Below are positions 49,400 through 60,565 of a stretch of 64,000 nucleotides of DNA, piece by piece. The notes beneath the pieces were generated by a model, which searched no databases, was not told the DNA's origin, and worked only from the letters and a program-made list of their open reading frames with translations. The stretch covers positions 496,001-560,000 of the forward strand of contig CALSFV010000046.1 of NCBI GenBank assembly GCA_943737045.1. Direction: 5' to 3'. The first letter of the stretch is position 1; each line of letters begins with the position of its first letter. This DNA is from Parapristionchus giblindavisi (lineage: Eukaryota > Nematoda > Chromadorea > Rhabditida > Diplogasteridae). Both the position numbers and the translations under genes were made by a program.

Positions 49400-49570
49400 A
49401 TTTTTTTACAACTTTTGATTCAGGAAAGCAGTCAAGCTGATCTTTTGAGCAAATGTACGCAACTCATCAAAGAATACAACCATGATGTGTGGTGTAATTA
49501 AATTTGTTCAATGTTGCGTAATGATGACACATTTTTATATAGGTCATTCTTTGCCAAAAATCTCATACCA
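49400..49570 (+). repeat. Second copy of the foldback-centre sequence
   Basis: Diverged copy of the region around 40280-40450 (opposite strand), including the coding-like LIQESSQADLLSKCTQ. It lacks the flanking inverted arms seen at 39219-41049. Confidence 0.55.
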
Positions 49571-50767
49571 CCTTGTTAGGGACCATGTGGACTACAGAAA
49601 AATGAATTAATATATGGGGGTCAGAAAATGTGCCAACTATTCATCCCCTGATTTTTTTTATTCCACTTACGCGACATGCGTGATATGCTCATTGATAAAT
49701 GAAAATATGCACATTCATAAATAACAGTTCTGTACCGTCCAAAAGTATACCAAAGTGCATTTTTCAGTTTACCTTTGCTACTTCACAATCAATCAACGAA
49801 ATGTTGTGCGCACATGTCCTATTGTCGTATTGCAAGAAAAACGGCGACATCGCTCAAAATTCAGTCAATTTTTCTGATGTCAGCCCTTTTCACGATTTGA
49901 ACTGTTTTTTTCTCGCTTATTTGCATTGTGCAAAAAAATTATTTTCTGTTTTCAGGTGATGCGTCGGCCAAAGGATTCAAAGAATCTCAGTCGATCGGAT
50001 CGACAAGTCATCAATGATCATCAAGACAAGTCATGCTAGAGGCCATGGCCAAGAGCATGTAGGTCGACCTGGAATCAAGCGTTTATGGCGCAGTGGATTG
50101 TGCTCGTCAGAATTAACCTACGTGAACGGAAGATCGTGCTTTCCTTCTGTATGCGAGCACTCTGGCAAAACGAAAGAGAGAACTCCCAGAATTGCATTTT
50201 CAGAGTATTACACAGTAAAGAAACCATTCCCATGACCCTGTCCCCATTTTGAATTCTTTAAATCAAACATAAAACGAGACAACAACAAACAACAACAAAA
50301 AACAATGTAGATGATATGGTAACAAAAATCCAAAGACGAATTCAGATTGGCAAAATATAAATGAGCGGTGATTGATTTAGGAGAATCCGTAGAAGAACAC
50401 CAGAAGGACCATCCTAAATTACGGTAATTAATACATATCAATATAGAAATACAATAATATGTAATGTTTATGAAAGAAAAATGTTTCTTATGCTCGTTAG
50501 GCATTAGGAAAGGTAGCCCTCACTCACCGCACATTCGTCTCATCGAAGATGCTGTTCTTCATGAGCATAACGATGAAGTGTCTGACGACTTATTCGTAGA
50601 CGACCGCGTCATCTGAAGCATGCATTGATCCATGAGTGAAAACCGTGCGGCCATCGACAGGCGGATTTGGTCCGAATACAAAACTCATTCAAGTTCCAGT
50701 TGATCGACAGCCTTGAGTGGATGGACGGGCGGATGGTCGCTCTTCTCATCGCCCGAACCCGTCGAGA
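49571..50767. other. Mostly non-coding; one possible terminal exon at 49956-50039
   Basis: After a TTTTCAG acceptor, 49956-50039 encodes 27 residues beginning VMRRPKDSKNLSRSDRQV and ends at TAG. The composition is protein-like but no upstream exon was found. The rest has no recognised gene or repeat. Confidence 0.25.
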
Positions 50768-53266
50768 ACTTCCCGTTGTCCCTCAGGGGAGATCATGCCC
50801 TGTAGTGGTGTGGGATTAGCAAAAGACAGAATGGTCACCACCGTATGCCTTAGTGTAGAGATTCTCGGCAGCGCATAGTGTCGCTGCGGGCGGTAGTTGG
50901 AACGACTTGGGGCACACTCGGTGGAGCTTGGTCTGCAAAAGAAAATAGATTGGATTATTGATTCAACTTGTCTAACGATCGACTGATTAATCAACCTACT
51001 GTATTCAGGGGCTTCGGACTCTTCGCTTCTCCAGCTGCTCTTTTTTTATCTTTTTCACGACCGCATACACCTAAACGAACGTTTAAAAGTCTGATTTACA
51101 TGACTGTCGAGCTAATCTAAAGCGAGAAGCAGCCAAGTCGCAAACATTCTACATCTGCGCTGATCATGTGAAATTGAGACCTCGGTCTACTGGTCTACAC
51201 ACCCTTAGTGATTCTAGATCGGTAATCGGTAGTTCATCACTAGCTTCACCAGCATGAGTACGAAGTACATTGAAGAGCTTTGTAAAAGCATACCGTCGTA
51301 ATACGATTATCCATTCAATTATTAAGCGAATAAACTACTTTTCCCTATAAACTAACACATTAGATATTGAATCAACACTTACCATAAGGAGTCTTCTTCC
51401 TTGTTATCTCTCTCTTCTTCTTCTTATCCTTCTGTTTTCCGTCCTCACATTTACCCGATAACGCTGCCGTGACAGCCTTGGCGTACTGAAAAAGAAAATA
51501 TAACCAATCTATAATCATTTTCAACTACAGTAACCTTAATTTGAGCTTCGGTATGATCCATAACCACGCTCAACCACTTCCAAGAGTCCTCCAATCGATC
51601 AATGATGTTTCTCTGAAGAAATAATTTAGTTAAAAGATTAAAGATCATGACAAACCGTAGCTCGTGATTTTGTGTTCTTATCTAAATGTTCCGATTGTGT
51701 TAGATCTCTGGCTCAATATTCTCGGAATGAGGCTGCTCCACTCAGATGTTTAATGTTCATATGGAGATGCTATGAGGGGAAGAAGTTCAGAGATAACACG
51801 AAGAGCAAAGGTCAAGTCGATAGATGTATTGCAGTCTACAAGGGTATGGTGTGATTAGATGAGAGATCAAAGATCAAAGATCATCTGACATTGAGCACGG
51901 TAGGAGTCTCATCATCACTCTTGCCAGTATTACTCTTATCCTCATACGATCCTCCTCCTCCGCAGCCTCCAACACCAGATGGAGCTGAATATCAATACAA
52001 TCGATCTTGGGACAAGATATAGAGATCAAAGATCAATTGATCAAACCATCACATACCATTTAGTCTACGAGGATCTCTATCGTCAGAGAAAGTGTATCGA
52101 TAAGGACGACGATACATGAAGAATATGATGATGGATCTAAATCATTAAGATGTTATACTATTACACTAACAATTACAGTATGTCCATAAAGTTTACTATT
52201 TAGTCTATATAAGAAATATCCATCATTACTACAGGAAGGTTCACTCTCATAATGGCAAATGCCCACAACATTGCACATGCCGTAATCTTTTAGATACAGT
52301 AATCTTCATATAATATTTTAGATACAGTAATCTTGATCTAATATTTTAGATACAGTAATCTTCATACCTTGGCAAGTCGATGGAGCTCAAGAGTAGCATC
52401 GCTCGTCACAGCCCATCCAGAGTCCGGATCGTCAAAGTCCGTGCGGTACACCACTGATCCTCTTCCTGAAATGAAAATGACACATCAACATGTATACGGT
52501 AACGCCCCGATCAATAACCGATAACGAAAATCAAGGTAGCACACAACGTCAAATAATCGGTTAGAAGTGCACAGTACCCCGATCAATAAACAATCATACG
52601 ATTTACGACAGCATACCGTAATCTTTTAAACAAAGTGTTTAAAACAATCAACGCTGGCTCACCTCAGCAACTTCGACGAGTTCAGCCTTTGGGAAGGCGA
52701 TGAAAAATGTTCTGAAAGGAATAATAAAATCGGTTTTCGATAGCCAAATCGACTGTGCTACGGTATACCTAATGGTGGTCATGAGTGGCAGGGCGGAGAT
52801 GTCGTCGAGTACCACACGTGATCAGGATACGACGAGTGACACGGGCGATGGGAACCTGAATGAAAGGTGGAGAGATAATGGTACATATCAGGATGACATT
52901 ATAGGTGCAACAATCATGCAGTTTCATACCCTCACAAGGTGAGGATCGAGCCACAATACACTGCTCATTTTCAGGATCTACCCACTATATAAAAAACCTT
53001 TTTGTTCATTACATGTTTACCTATTATGGTGAATAAATTATTATTAACCCCACTATACAATATAATTCACGCGAAAGATTACAATTTAAGCGAAAAATAA
53101 AGATTTTATCTAAAACGATCCGCCATATTTTAAAAATCTACCCACTATATAAAACAATCCAGTGTGGGCTCCGAAAATGTATGATTCACAATTTATTGTT
53201 TAAGCGTTTACCTGGGTATTCTCAAATGGCAGCGCCGACAATAGCTGATATGCGGACTTACATAAT
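50768..53266 (-). CDS. Unidentified multi-exon gene or gene copy, longest of several duplicates
   Basis: Exon-like blocks with good splice signals: 53212-53266, 52930-52984, 52769-52855, 52663-52711, 52368-52465, 52057-52136, 51890-51984, 51656-51835, 51535-51612, 51383-51485, 51000-51070, 50816-50932. Readable stretches include AYQLLSALPFENTQ, FFIAFPKAELVEVAE, VVYRTDFDDPDSGWAVTSD, a hydrophobic SIIIFFMY followed by basic residues, a Gly-rich GVGGCGGGGSYED, DSWKWLSVVMDHTEAQIK, and Lys-rich KDKKKKREITRKK. The order suggests an outside part, one membrane segment and a basic inner tail. Several joins are out of phase by one base, and the 51656-51835 block has an in-frame stop, so this is either a decayed copy or a sequence with indel errors. 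I do not recognise the family. Blocks from 50768-51176 and 51180-52066 recur elsewhere in the window. Confidence 0.45.
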
Positions 53267-53336
53267 CTGAAAACAAAAAAATATGATTCCCGTTAAATAC
53301 CTATAATTAAAATCATTTATCGATACTACTCCATCG

Positions 53337-55566
53337 GCCAAGATTGGAGCTAGGGGAGTCCATCGGTCAAGTTTGGAGCTTGGGGAGTCCATCGGTCAAG
53401 ATTGGAGCTCGGGGAGTCCATAGGTCAAAATTGGAGCTCGGGGAGTCCATCGCTCAAGGTTGGAGCTCCGGGAGTCCATCGGTCATGGTTGGAGCTCGGG
53501 GAGTCCATCGGTCAAGTTTAGAGCTCGGGGAGTCCATCGGTCAAGTTTGGAGCTTGGGGAGTCCATCGGTCAAGTTTGGAGCTCGGGGAGTCCATCGGTC
53601 AAAATTGGAGCTCGGGGAGTCCATCGGTCAAGGTTAGAGCTCGTGAAGTCCATCGGTCATGGTTGGAGCTCGGGGAGTCCATCGATCAAGTTTGGAGCTT
53701 GGGGAATCCATCGGCCAAGTTTGGAGCTCGGGGAGACTATCGGTTAAGTATGGAGCTCGGGGAGTCCATCGGTCAAGTTTAGAGCTCGGGGAGTCCATCG
53801 GCCAAGATTGGAGCTAGGGGAGTCCATCGGTCAAGTTTGGAGCTTGGGGAGTCCATCGGTCAAGATTGGAGCTCGGGGAGTCCATAGGTCAAAATAGGAG
53901 CTCGGGGAGTCCATCGGTCAAGGTTGGAGCTCCGGAAGTCCATCGGTCATGGTTGGAGCTCGGGGAGTCCATCGGTCAAGTTTAGAGCTCGGGGAGTCCA
54001 TCGGTGAAGTTTGGAGCTTGGGGAGTCCATCGGTCAAGTTTGGAGCTCGGGGAGTCCATCGGTCAAAATTGGAGCTCGGGGAGTCCATCGGTCAAGGTTA
54101 GAGCTCGTGAAGTCCATCGGTCATGGTTGGAGCTCGGGGAGTCCATCGATCAAGTTTGGAGCTTGGGGAATCCATCGGCCAAGATTGGAGCTAGGGGAGA
54201 CTATCGGTTAAGTATGGAGCTCGGGGAGTCCATCGGTCAAGTTTAGAGCTCGGGGAGTCCATCGGCCAAGATTGGAGCTAGGGGAGTCCATCGGTCAAGT
54301 TTAGAGCTCGGGGAGTCCATCGGTCAGGTCTGGAGCTCTGGGAGTTCACCGGGCAAGTTCGGAGCTACGGGAGTCCATCGGTCAAGTTTAGAGCTCGGGG
54401 AGTCCATCGATCAAGTTTGGAGCTTGGGGAATCCATAGGTCAAGTTTGGAGCTCGGGGAGACTATCGGTTAAGTATGCAGCTCGGGGAGTCCATCGGTCA
54501 AGTTTGGAGCTCGGGGAGTCTATCGGTCAAAGTTGGAGCTCGGGGAGACTATCGGTTAAGTATGGAGCTCGGGGAGACTATCGGTTAAGTATGGAGCTCG
54601 GGGAGTCCAGTGGTCAAGTTTAGAGCTCGGGGAATCCATCGGTCAAGTTTGGAGCTCGGGGAGTAAATCGGTCAAGTTTGGAACTTGGGGAGTCCATCGG
54701 TCAATAGTGGAGCTTGGAAAGTCCATCGGCCAAGATTGGAGCTAGGGGAGTCCATCGGTCAAGTTTGGAGCTTGGGGAGTCCATCGGTCAAGATTGGAGC
54801 TCGGGGAGTCTATCGGTCAAGGTTGGAGCTCCGGAAGTCCATCGGTCATGGTTGGAGCTCGGGGAGTCCATCGGTCAAGTTTAGAGCTCGGGGAGTCCAT
54901 CGGTCAAGTTTGGAGCTTGGGGAGTCCATCGGTCAAGTTTGGAGCTCGGGGAGTCCATCGGTCAAAATTGGAGCTCGGGGAGTCCATCGGTCAAGATTAG
55001 AGCTCGTGAAGTCCATCGGTCATGGTTGGAGCTCAGGGAGTCCATCGATCAAGTTTGGAGCTTGGGGAATCCATCGGCCAAGTTTGGAGCTCGGGGAGAC
55101 TATCGGTTAAGTATGGAGCTCGGGGAGTCCATCGGTCAAGTTTAGAGCTCGGGGAGTCCATCGGCCAAGATTGGAGCTAGGGGAGTCCATCGGTCAAGGT
55201 TAGAGCTCGTGAAGTTCATCGGTCATGGTTGGAGCTCGGGGAGTCCATCGATCAAGTTTGGAGCTTGGGGAATCCATCGGCCAAGTTTGGAGCTCGGGGA
55301 GACTATCGGTTAAGTATGGAGCTCGGGGAGTCCATCGGTCAAGTTTGGAGCTTGGGGAGTCCATCGGTCAAGTTTGGAGCTAGGGGAGTCCATCGGTCAA
55401 GTTTAGAGCTCGGGGAGTTCATCGTTCAAGGTTGGAGCTTGGGGAGTCCATCGGTCAATAGTGGAGCTTGGAAAGTCCATCGGTCAAGTTTAGAGCTCGG
55501 GGAGTCCATCGATCAAGTTTGGAGCTTGGGGAATCCATCGGTCAAGGTTGGAGCTCGGGAAGTCTC
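53337..55566. repeat. Minisatellite, 29-bp unit, about 77 copies
   Basis: The unit GGAGCTCGGGGAGTCCATCG plus GTCAAGTTT repeats in tandem with point variants (GCTTGGGG, GGTTAGAGC, TCGGTTAAG). Larger segments are themselves repeated: the marker GTTAGAGCTCGTGAAG recurs at about 53634 and 54097, 463 bp or 16 units apart, and again near 55198. Because 29 is not a multiple of three and the unit lacks stops in most frames, long open frames with the 29-residue period (MELGESIGQVWSSGSPS and on) appear in every frame. These are by-products, not a supported protein. It lies just upstream (minus sense) of exons of the unidentified gene, probably within or beside it. Confidence 0.96.
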
Positions 55567-55635
55567 CTTTCTTGATGTCAGAAGCCAACCATACCTCCTT
55601 GAATCCGACGCTGGGCAGCATCGATTTGAGGGGGG
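55567..55635 (-). other. Coding-like stretch next to the palindrome
   Basis: On the minus strand this reads LKSMLPSVGFKEVWLASDIK and further, a protein-like frame. On the far side of the palindrome the minus strand reads SFVDPEGQREVLFGND up to its edge. The palindrome seems to interrupt an exon here. Confidence 0.35.
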
Positions 55636-56238
55636 CGATCATTTCGGCAACGGATCATAAATCTGTTGGTAGATGGCCTATGGCAACAAAAGTTGTATCA
55701 TTGTTATCAGTGGGGGTGTACGGTATTGTGCTACCGTAACCGTCGGGAATCGCGAACTGATTTTTTTCATTCGACCCATGACCCGGGGTTCATGGTTGAA
55801 AATGACCGAAGTCGAAAAATTCATGATGCTCCGAAACCAAATACTAGTTGCCATTATATCAATAGTGAGCCACCTTTTATCTTTCTGGATACCGTAACCC
55901 CAACTACCGTAATCTAGCTACCGTACCCTACTATATTATAGCGAAATTCACTCAAATCCCGGTTCGATTACGGTAGTTCGGGTTACGGTATCCAGAAAGA
56001 TAAAAGTTGGGTCACTATTCATATAATAGCTACCAGTATTTGGAGCATCATGAATTTTTCGACTTCGGCCATTTTCATCAATGAACCCCGGGTCATGGGT
56101 CGAATGAAAAAAATCAGTTCGCGATTCCCGACGGTTACGGTAGCACAATACCGTACACCCCCACTGATAACAATGATACAACTTTTGTTGCCATAGGCCA
56201 TCTTCCAACAGATTTATGATCCGTTGCCGAAATGATCG
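55636..56238. mobile_element. 603-bp palindromic element, same family as 27297-27897
   Basis: CGATCATTTCGGCAACGG at the left is mirrored at the right end. The arms are about 265 bp with a short centre (55915-55965). Shared blocks with the core at 27297-27897 include TGTTATCAGTGGGGGTGTAC-like, CCGTAATC and GAACTGATTTTTTTCATTCG. Arm identity is high but not perfect. The paired open frames within are mirror images of each other and not genes. No target duplication is certain. Confidence 0.85.
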
Positions 56239-56250
56239 TTGCCGAAAAGA

Positions 56251-56800
56251 ACTTCCCGTTGTCCCTCAGGATCTACAAACGAGATTGGCGCTACAGTACG
56301 AGTACAATTAGAGCGCACAATGGGTCTGAGAAGATACTCGCATTGTACACCCCAGCGACTGTCACACTTGTTCATCGACAGCAATCCCTTGAAAACGAAT
56401 TCGAACGGGTGCGTGGTCGATTCAGTGCAGCGGAAACGAGATTATGCTCTGTAGTGGTGTGGAATTAGCAAAAGACAGAATGGTGACTACCGTAAACCTT
56501 GGCATAGAGATTCTCGGTAGCGCGTAGTGTCGCTGTGGGCGGCAATTGGAGCAGACTCGATGAAGCTTGGTCTGCAAAAGAAAATATATCGGATTATTGA
56601 TTCAACTTATCTAACGATCGACTGATTAATCAACCTACTGTATTCAGGGGCTTCGGACTCTTCGCTTCTCCAGCTGCTCTTTCTTGATCTTTTTCACGAC
56701 TGCATACACCTAAACGAACGTTTAAAAGTCAGATTTACATTACTTACATGATTTACATGAGTCGCAAACATTCTACATCTGCGCTGATCATGTGAAATTG
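56251..56800 (-). pseudogene. Partial duplicate of 50768-51176 (3' part of the unidentified gene)
   Basis: Shares AACTTCCCGTTGTCCCTCAGG, the block CCTACTGTATTCAGGGGCTTC and the tail up to TGATCATGTGAAATTG with 50768-51176. It carries about 170 bp (56275-56445) that the first copy lacks, or that was lost there. Single-base differences put the exon at 56456-56574 in a different frame from its counterpart at 50816-50932, so at least one copy is broken. Confidence 0.65.
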
Positions 56801-57016
56801 CTTTTTTTTGTACTAGACATATGACGAAGAGTATGTTACAAGCTGCGAACGCTGACCGCATTTCGGAATTTTTTCGAATATCTATGAAACAGATTTATAA
56901 ATGCGGCATGGTTTTCAAACAAAATATCCCAAAATACGCTCGTGTTTTCACAAAAAATAACAAAATGCGGTCAGGCTCCTTTTGCAACGTACTTTTCGGT
57001 GATTGACAAAAGACAG

Positions 57017-57174
57017 CGGTCTAATGGTCTACACACTCTTATTGTTAGTGCTTCTAGATCGATAATCGGTAGTTCATCACTAGCTTCACCAGCATGAGTA
57101 CGAAGTACATTGAAGAGCATTGTAAAAGCATCCGTCGTAATATTACGATTATTCATTCAATTATTAAGCGAATA
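57017..57174 (-). repeat. Truncated duplicate of 60566-60725 abutting laminin sequence
   Basis: GGTCTAATGGTCTACACAC to TTATTAAGCGAATA matches the start of the 887-bp duplicate at 60566-61452 (and 51180-52066). At about 57174 the match stops in mid-sequence and laminin coding sequence begins at once. Confidence 0.75.
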
Positions 57175-60100
57175 TTCCGGGTTTGCACGCACATTGACAT
57201 TGAACTGAATGTGGTTAACCATTGGGAAAGAAGTGGTTAACCATCGACCAATTTGTTTCCCAGATGTTAACCAGATATTAATTATTTTAGCCAATTCCAC
57301 TCACCAGCATGCATGCCGCCTTCCGATCCGACCTTGTCGCACTTGCACTCCTGAATTACAGATGTCAATCCGGTTTGTTACCCATAGTAAACCCCACAAG
57401 ACGTTCCCAATGGTTACCCACTCATACCTGGCATCCAGCTCCACTGGTAATGTTGAAGAAGCCATCCTCGCACTTCTCGCACATGTTGCCATCCACGTGC
57501 GACTTGCACGCGCACTTGCCCGTCTCCGAGTCACACTATAGTTTGGACTTTGGACTTTGGTCTTTGAACTTTGATCTTTCGATATCTTACCGTTCCTTCG
57601 TCCTTCGATCCATACGAGTTGCAATGGCAGAATTGACAGCCGGCATCGGTGAAATTGTAGTAGCCGGGGCGGCATCGGTCACATCTGTAGTTTGATCATG
57701 TTGTAGTTTGTTCAGTCAACATTTTGTAGTTTGGTGTCGTACCTCTTTCCGAACACTCTCTGCTTGCAGGTGCACTGACCGCTGACGTCATCACAGTCCG
57801 CTCCGATCGCGCCAGTGTCATTGCACTCACACGATGGACACTCGTTGTCCACGTCACCATGACCCTCCTGAAAGATCAAAGATCAAAGTCCGCAAGATCA
57901 AAGATCAGTCTACCTTACCTTGCACCGATCGCACTGCTGCCCGATGTAGTTAGGCTTGCACTCACAGATGCCGTTGTTCGCGTCGCATTGTTGAGACGTG
58001 GCACCGACCTGAACATTTGGTGGTGAATTGATCTTTGATCAGTCATACCTCGCAGTAGTGTGCCCAATGCATTTGAGACACTTTCCGGAACTGACGTCAC
58101 AATTTCCGATATCTGCCGAATCGATATTGCCGTTGCACTGACATTCCTTGCACGTTCCGTTGACAGCATCTCCAAAATAGCCGTCGGAGCAACTGTAGTT
58201 TGATCTTTGATCTTTGAACTATTGTAGTTTGATCACTCACACTCCACACTTGTTGCCCTCGTAGCCTGGCTCGCACGATGTGCAAACATATGCGTCGACG
58301 CGAGCTTCCGCCGCGACCGATACAATCAGCTGAAAGAGTTCAAAGGTTAAAGATCAAAGATTAAAGATCAAACCTGAGTCAGCGCGCAATCCTTGGAGTG
58401 GCTGTTCTCCAGAGTGGGGCAGCCACAGGGTCGGCACTCGCCCGCCTCTTCTCCGTGCGAGGGATTGCCATAGTGACCGGCGATGCACTGCTCGCATCGA
58501 TGACCGGTTGTGTTGTGCTGAAATCAACAGACTGATGTATCCGCGCCAAGTCATTTGCATGGCCCAGCGCACCCCATTTGAATCCCCGAATCACAGTGCT
58601 CGCGGTAGCGTTGCGGTCCCTATATATACTTGAAATTACGTACTTGCAAAAGACTTATATTATCTTTTCTGTGGTGCTGTTTCTCTCCCTAATAAAGTCT
58701 CTGTTCTACTACGTGTTGTGGGCCAATACACAACACAGATCGATGCTCTTGCTATCGATCAGAAATCAAAGCTCAAAGATCAGAGATCAAAGATCAAGTG
58801 TACCTGGCAGTTCAGGCAGACTCCGGTCCACGGGTCACAGGACTCCGAGTGTCCCCCGCACGTGCACGCCACGCATTGTCCACCATGTAGTTGATTGTTG
58901 ACACGACGGTATCCAGCACGACATGACTGAAATTTATCAAAATTGGATTCTGACTCGACCCACAATTACGTTGGCTCATCACGAGCTAACATTAAATTCT
59001 TCGCTCTGACAATACTCTCTCGCTTTATTTGTCCACAAGAGAGCGTTATCAGAGCGGAGAGTAAAATTAGAACGGCATGTGCCTTTGAGAAGATATCGTC
59101 ACTTGAATCGCTTCGCATATTGGGAAACCCTATTTTGCATATTTGTTGAACCACGCTTAATAAGATAGCTAATAAAGCATCAATCCTCCCAAGACCGCAA
59201 TCTATGGAAGTCACGATAGCGACAGCGACAGCACAACATCGGACATCCAAGTATCCAAGAAAATAAATAAATAATAAAAATACCTCGCAACTGCGTCCGC
59301 CAAAGTTGACCGGACACGCGCACAGCTCGACGCCGTGTCAAGCGGCGCCGGATGCAGAACGTCCTCTTTGTCCTGGAATATTTGATTTGTTGCTTATAAG
59401 CTACGAAAAAAACAGGAAATCGGACAAAGGTTTCCTAGGCTTTCAAAAGATATTTAATTGGGTACTTAAAATTTGGTAAAAAAATTTCAACAAACTGTTA
59501 AAATGATTGCTCGCCGATATATTTACGATGATAAGATGTCAATTTTTTATTTGCACAAAGAATTAAAACCAACCTTGTTGAATTTGATTTCGTCCTTAAA
59601 AAGCAGAACAGCAGTGTCCAACGTGAGGCCGGGGATACTGTAAAACCAAGGTTCAAAGATCAAAGACCAAACTTCAAGAGCTCATCCTGGGGCTCACCTT
59701 GACTGAAGCTGTTGCAGGCCGATCGAATCATGAACAGTTTGACATCGGCTAGCGCCCTCATCATGTCTTCCTGAGAGCAGAGATCAAGGTACAAAGATCA
59801 AACATCAAAGATCAAAGACCAAAGATCAAACCTTGGAGATCTCTCGACGCGTCTCAGAGTTGTACCAGTTGGCGCCCTCGCATAGGGTGATCGCCACTGT
59901 CATATTCTCTCGGGGGAAGAACTTCTGCCGGGTGTAGTACTCCAGCTTGACGCCGTTACCCTGAAAGATCGAAGATCAGAAATCAAAAATCAAAGATCAA
60001 ATATCAAAGATGAAACTGCACTGTGGCCCTACCTCAATGTACAGCTCGGTTGGTGGGATGTAGTAGACGAAGTAGTACAGCACGTCACCGTACGAGTTGA

Positions 60101-60207
60101 GCTGCAAGCGATCAAAGATCAAACTACAAAATATGAAAATCAAAGATCGACCTACCAGATTGCCGGTGAAGTTGGCGGGTGCCTTCCAGTAGTACAGTTG
60201 GCGATCT
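57174..60207 (-). pseudogene. Laminin alpha-like short-arm fragment, truncated, frameshifted
   Basis: Sixteen minus-strand exon blocks from 60156-60207 to about 57174-57204. The first five form part of a laminin IV (B) domain (QLYYWKAPANFTGN, LNSYGDVLYYFVYY, MTVAITLCEGANWYN). Then come laminin-type EGF modules with regular cysteines: LCACPVNFGGRSCE, CTCGGHSESCDP, HNTTGHRCEQC, CQCNGNIDS, CECKPNYIGQQCDRC, CTCKQRVFGKRCDRC, CHCNSYGSKDEG, CKCDKVGSEGG. The module order (the CPC-like linker, then the GNID and LKC block) resembles laminin alpha chains best; gamma is the alternative. The domain IV start and everything upstream are missing, and the frame stops at a junction at 57174. Three one-base shifts are needed (join 59698/59637, inside 59284-59372, inside 58049-58192), and half an EGF module is missing at 58048-58009. 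I read it as a broken partial copy or a poorly polished assembly of a basement-membrane gene. Confidence 0.72.
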
Positions 60208-60565
60208 CTGAAAAAAATGGATTTTGGTCACAGTTTTGTTGAATGAACATTTAAGAAATGCAAAATGAACTCCACTCATAAATCGATAAGCATTGCTTGT
60301 TTACTGATTTTTTAAAGGTTTCTTAAAGAATTTATTGATGAGTTTATTGATTTTATTGATCCCATTTCCATTCCGCAAATTTTATTTGCCGCACACCACA
60401 TTCTCTCGTCGTAGACAAAGAAATCGAGACAGCATTGAAAGAGCGGAGAGTTGCAAATTAGCTCGGGGTCTCTCGCTCATGTTTTCAAAAAAATAATTCC
60501 AAAATGCGTTCAGGCTCTTTTTGCAACGTTTGCAACGTACTTTTCTATCTAAGATTGACACAAGG

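Noticed and set aside
50080..50140. TATGGCGCAGTGGATTG as a tRNA or SINE box A
   Set aside because: No box B follows within tRNA distance and no fold is possible.
51672..51854. Plus-strand Cys-containing frame (CSDCVRSLAQYS)
   Set aside because: Neighbouring exon blocks and splice sites are on the minus strand; the second copy at 61060-61250 loses this frame through a two-base difference.
53344..55660. Series of overlapping open frames with the MELGESIGQ period
   Set aside because: They follow directly from a stop-poor 29-bp unit; no start context, splice signals or non-repeat domain.
55666..56208. Paired plus and minus frames of 60-86 codons
   Set aside because: Mirror images from the two arms of the palindrome.
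57301..57695. 110-128-codon frames on the plus strand
   Set aside because: Antisense shadows of the laminin EGF exons, which have matching splice sites and cysteine patterns.
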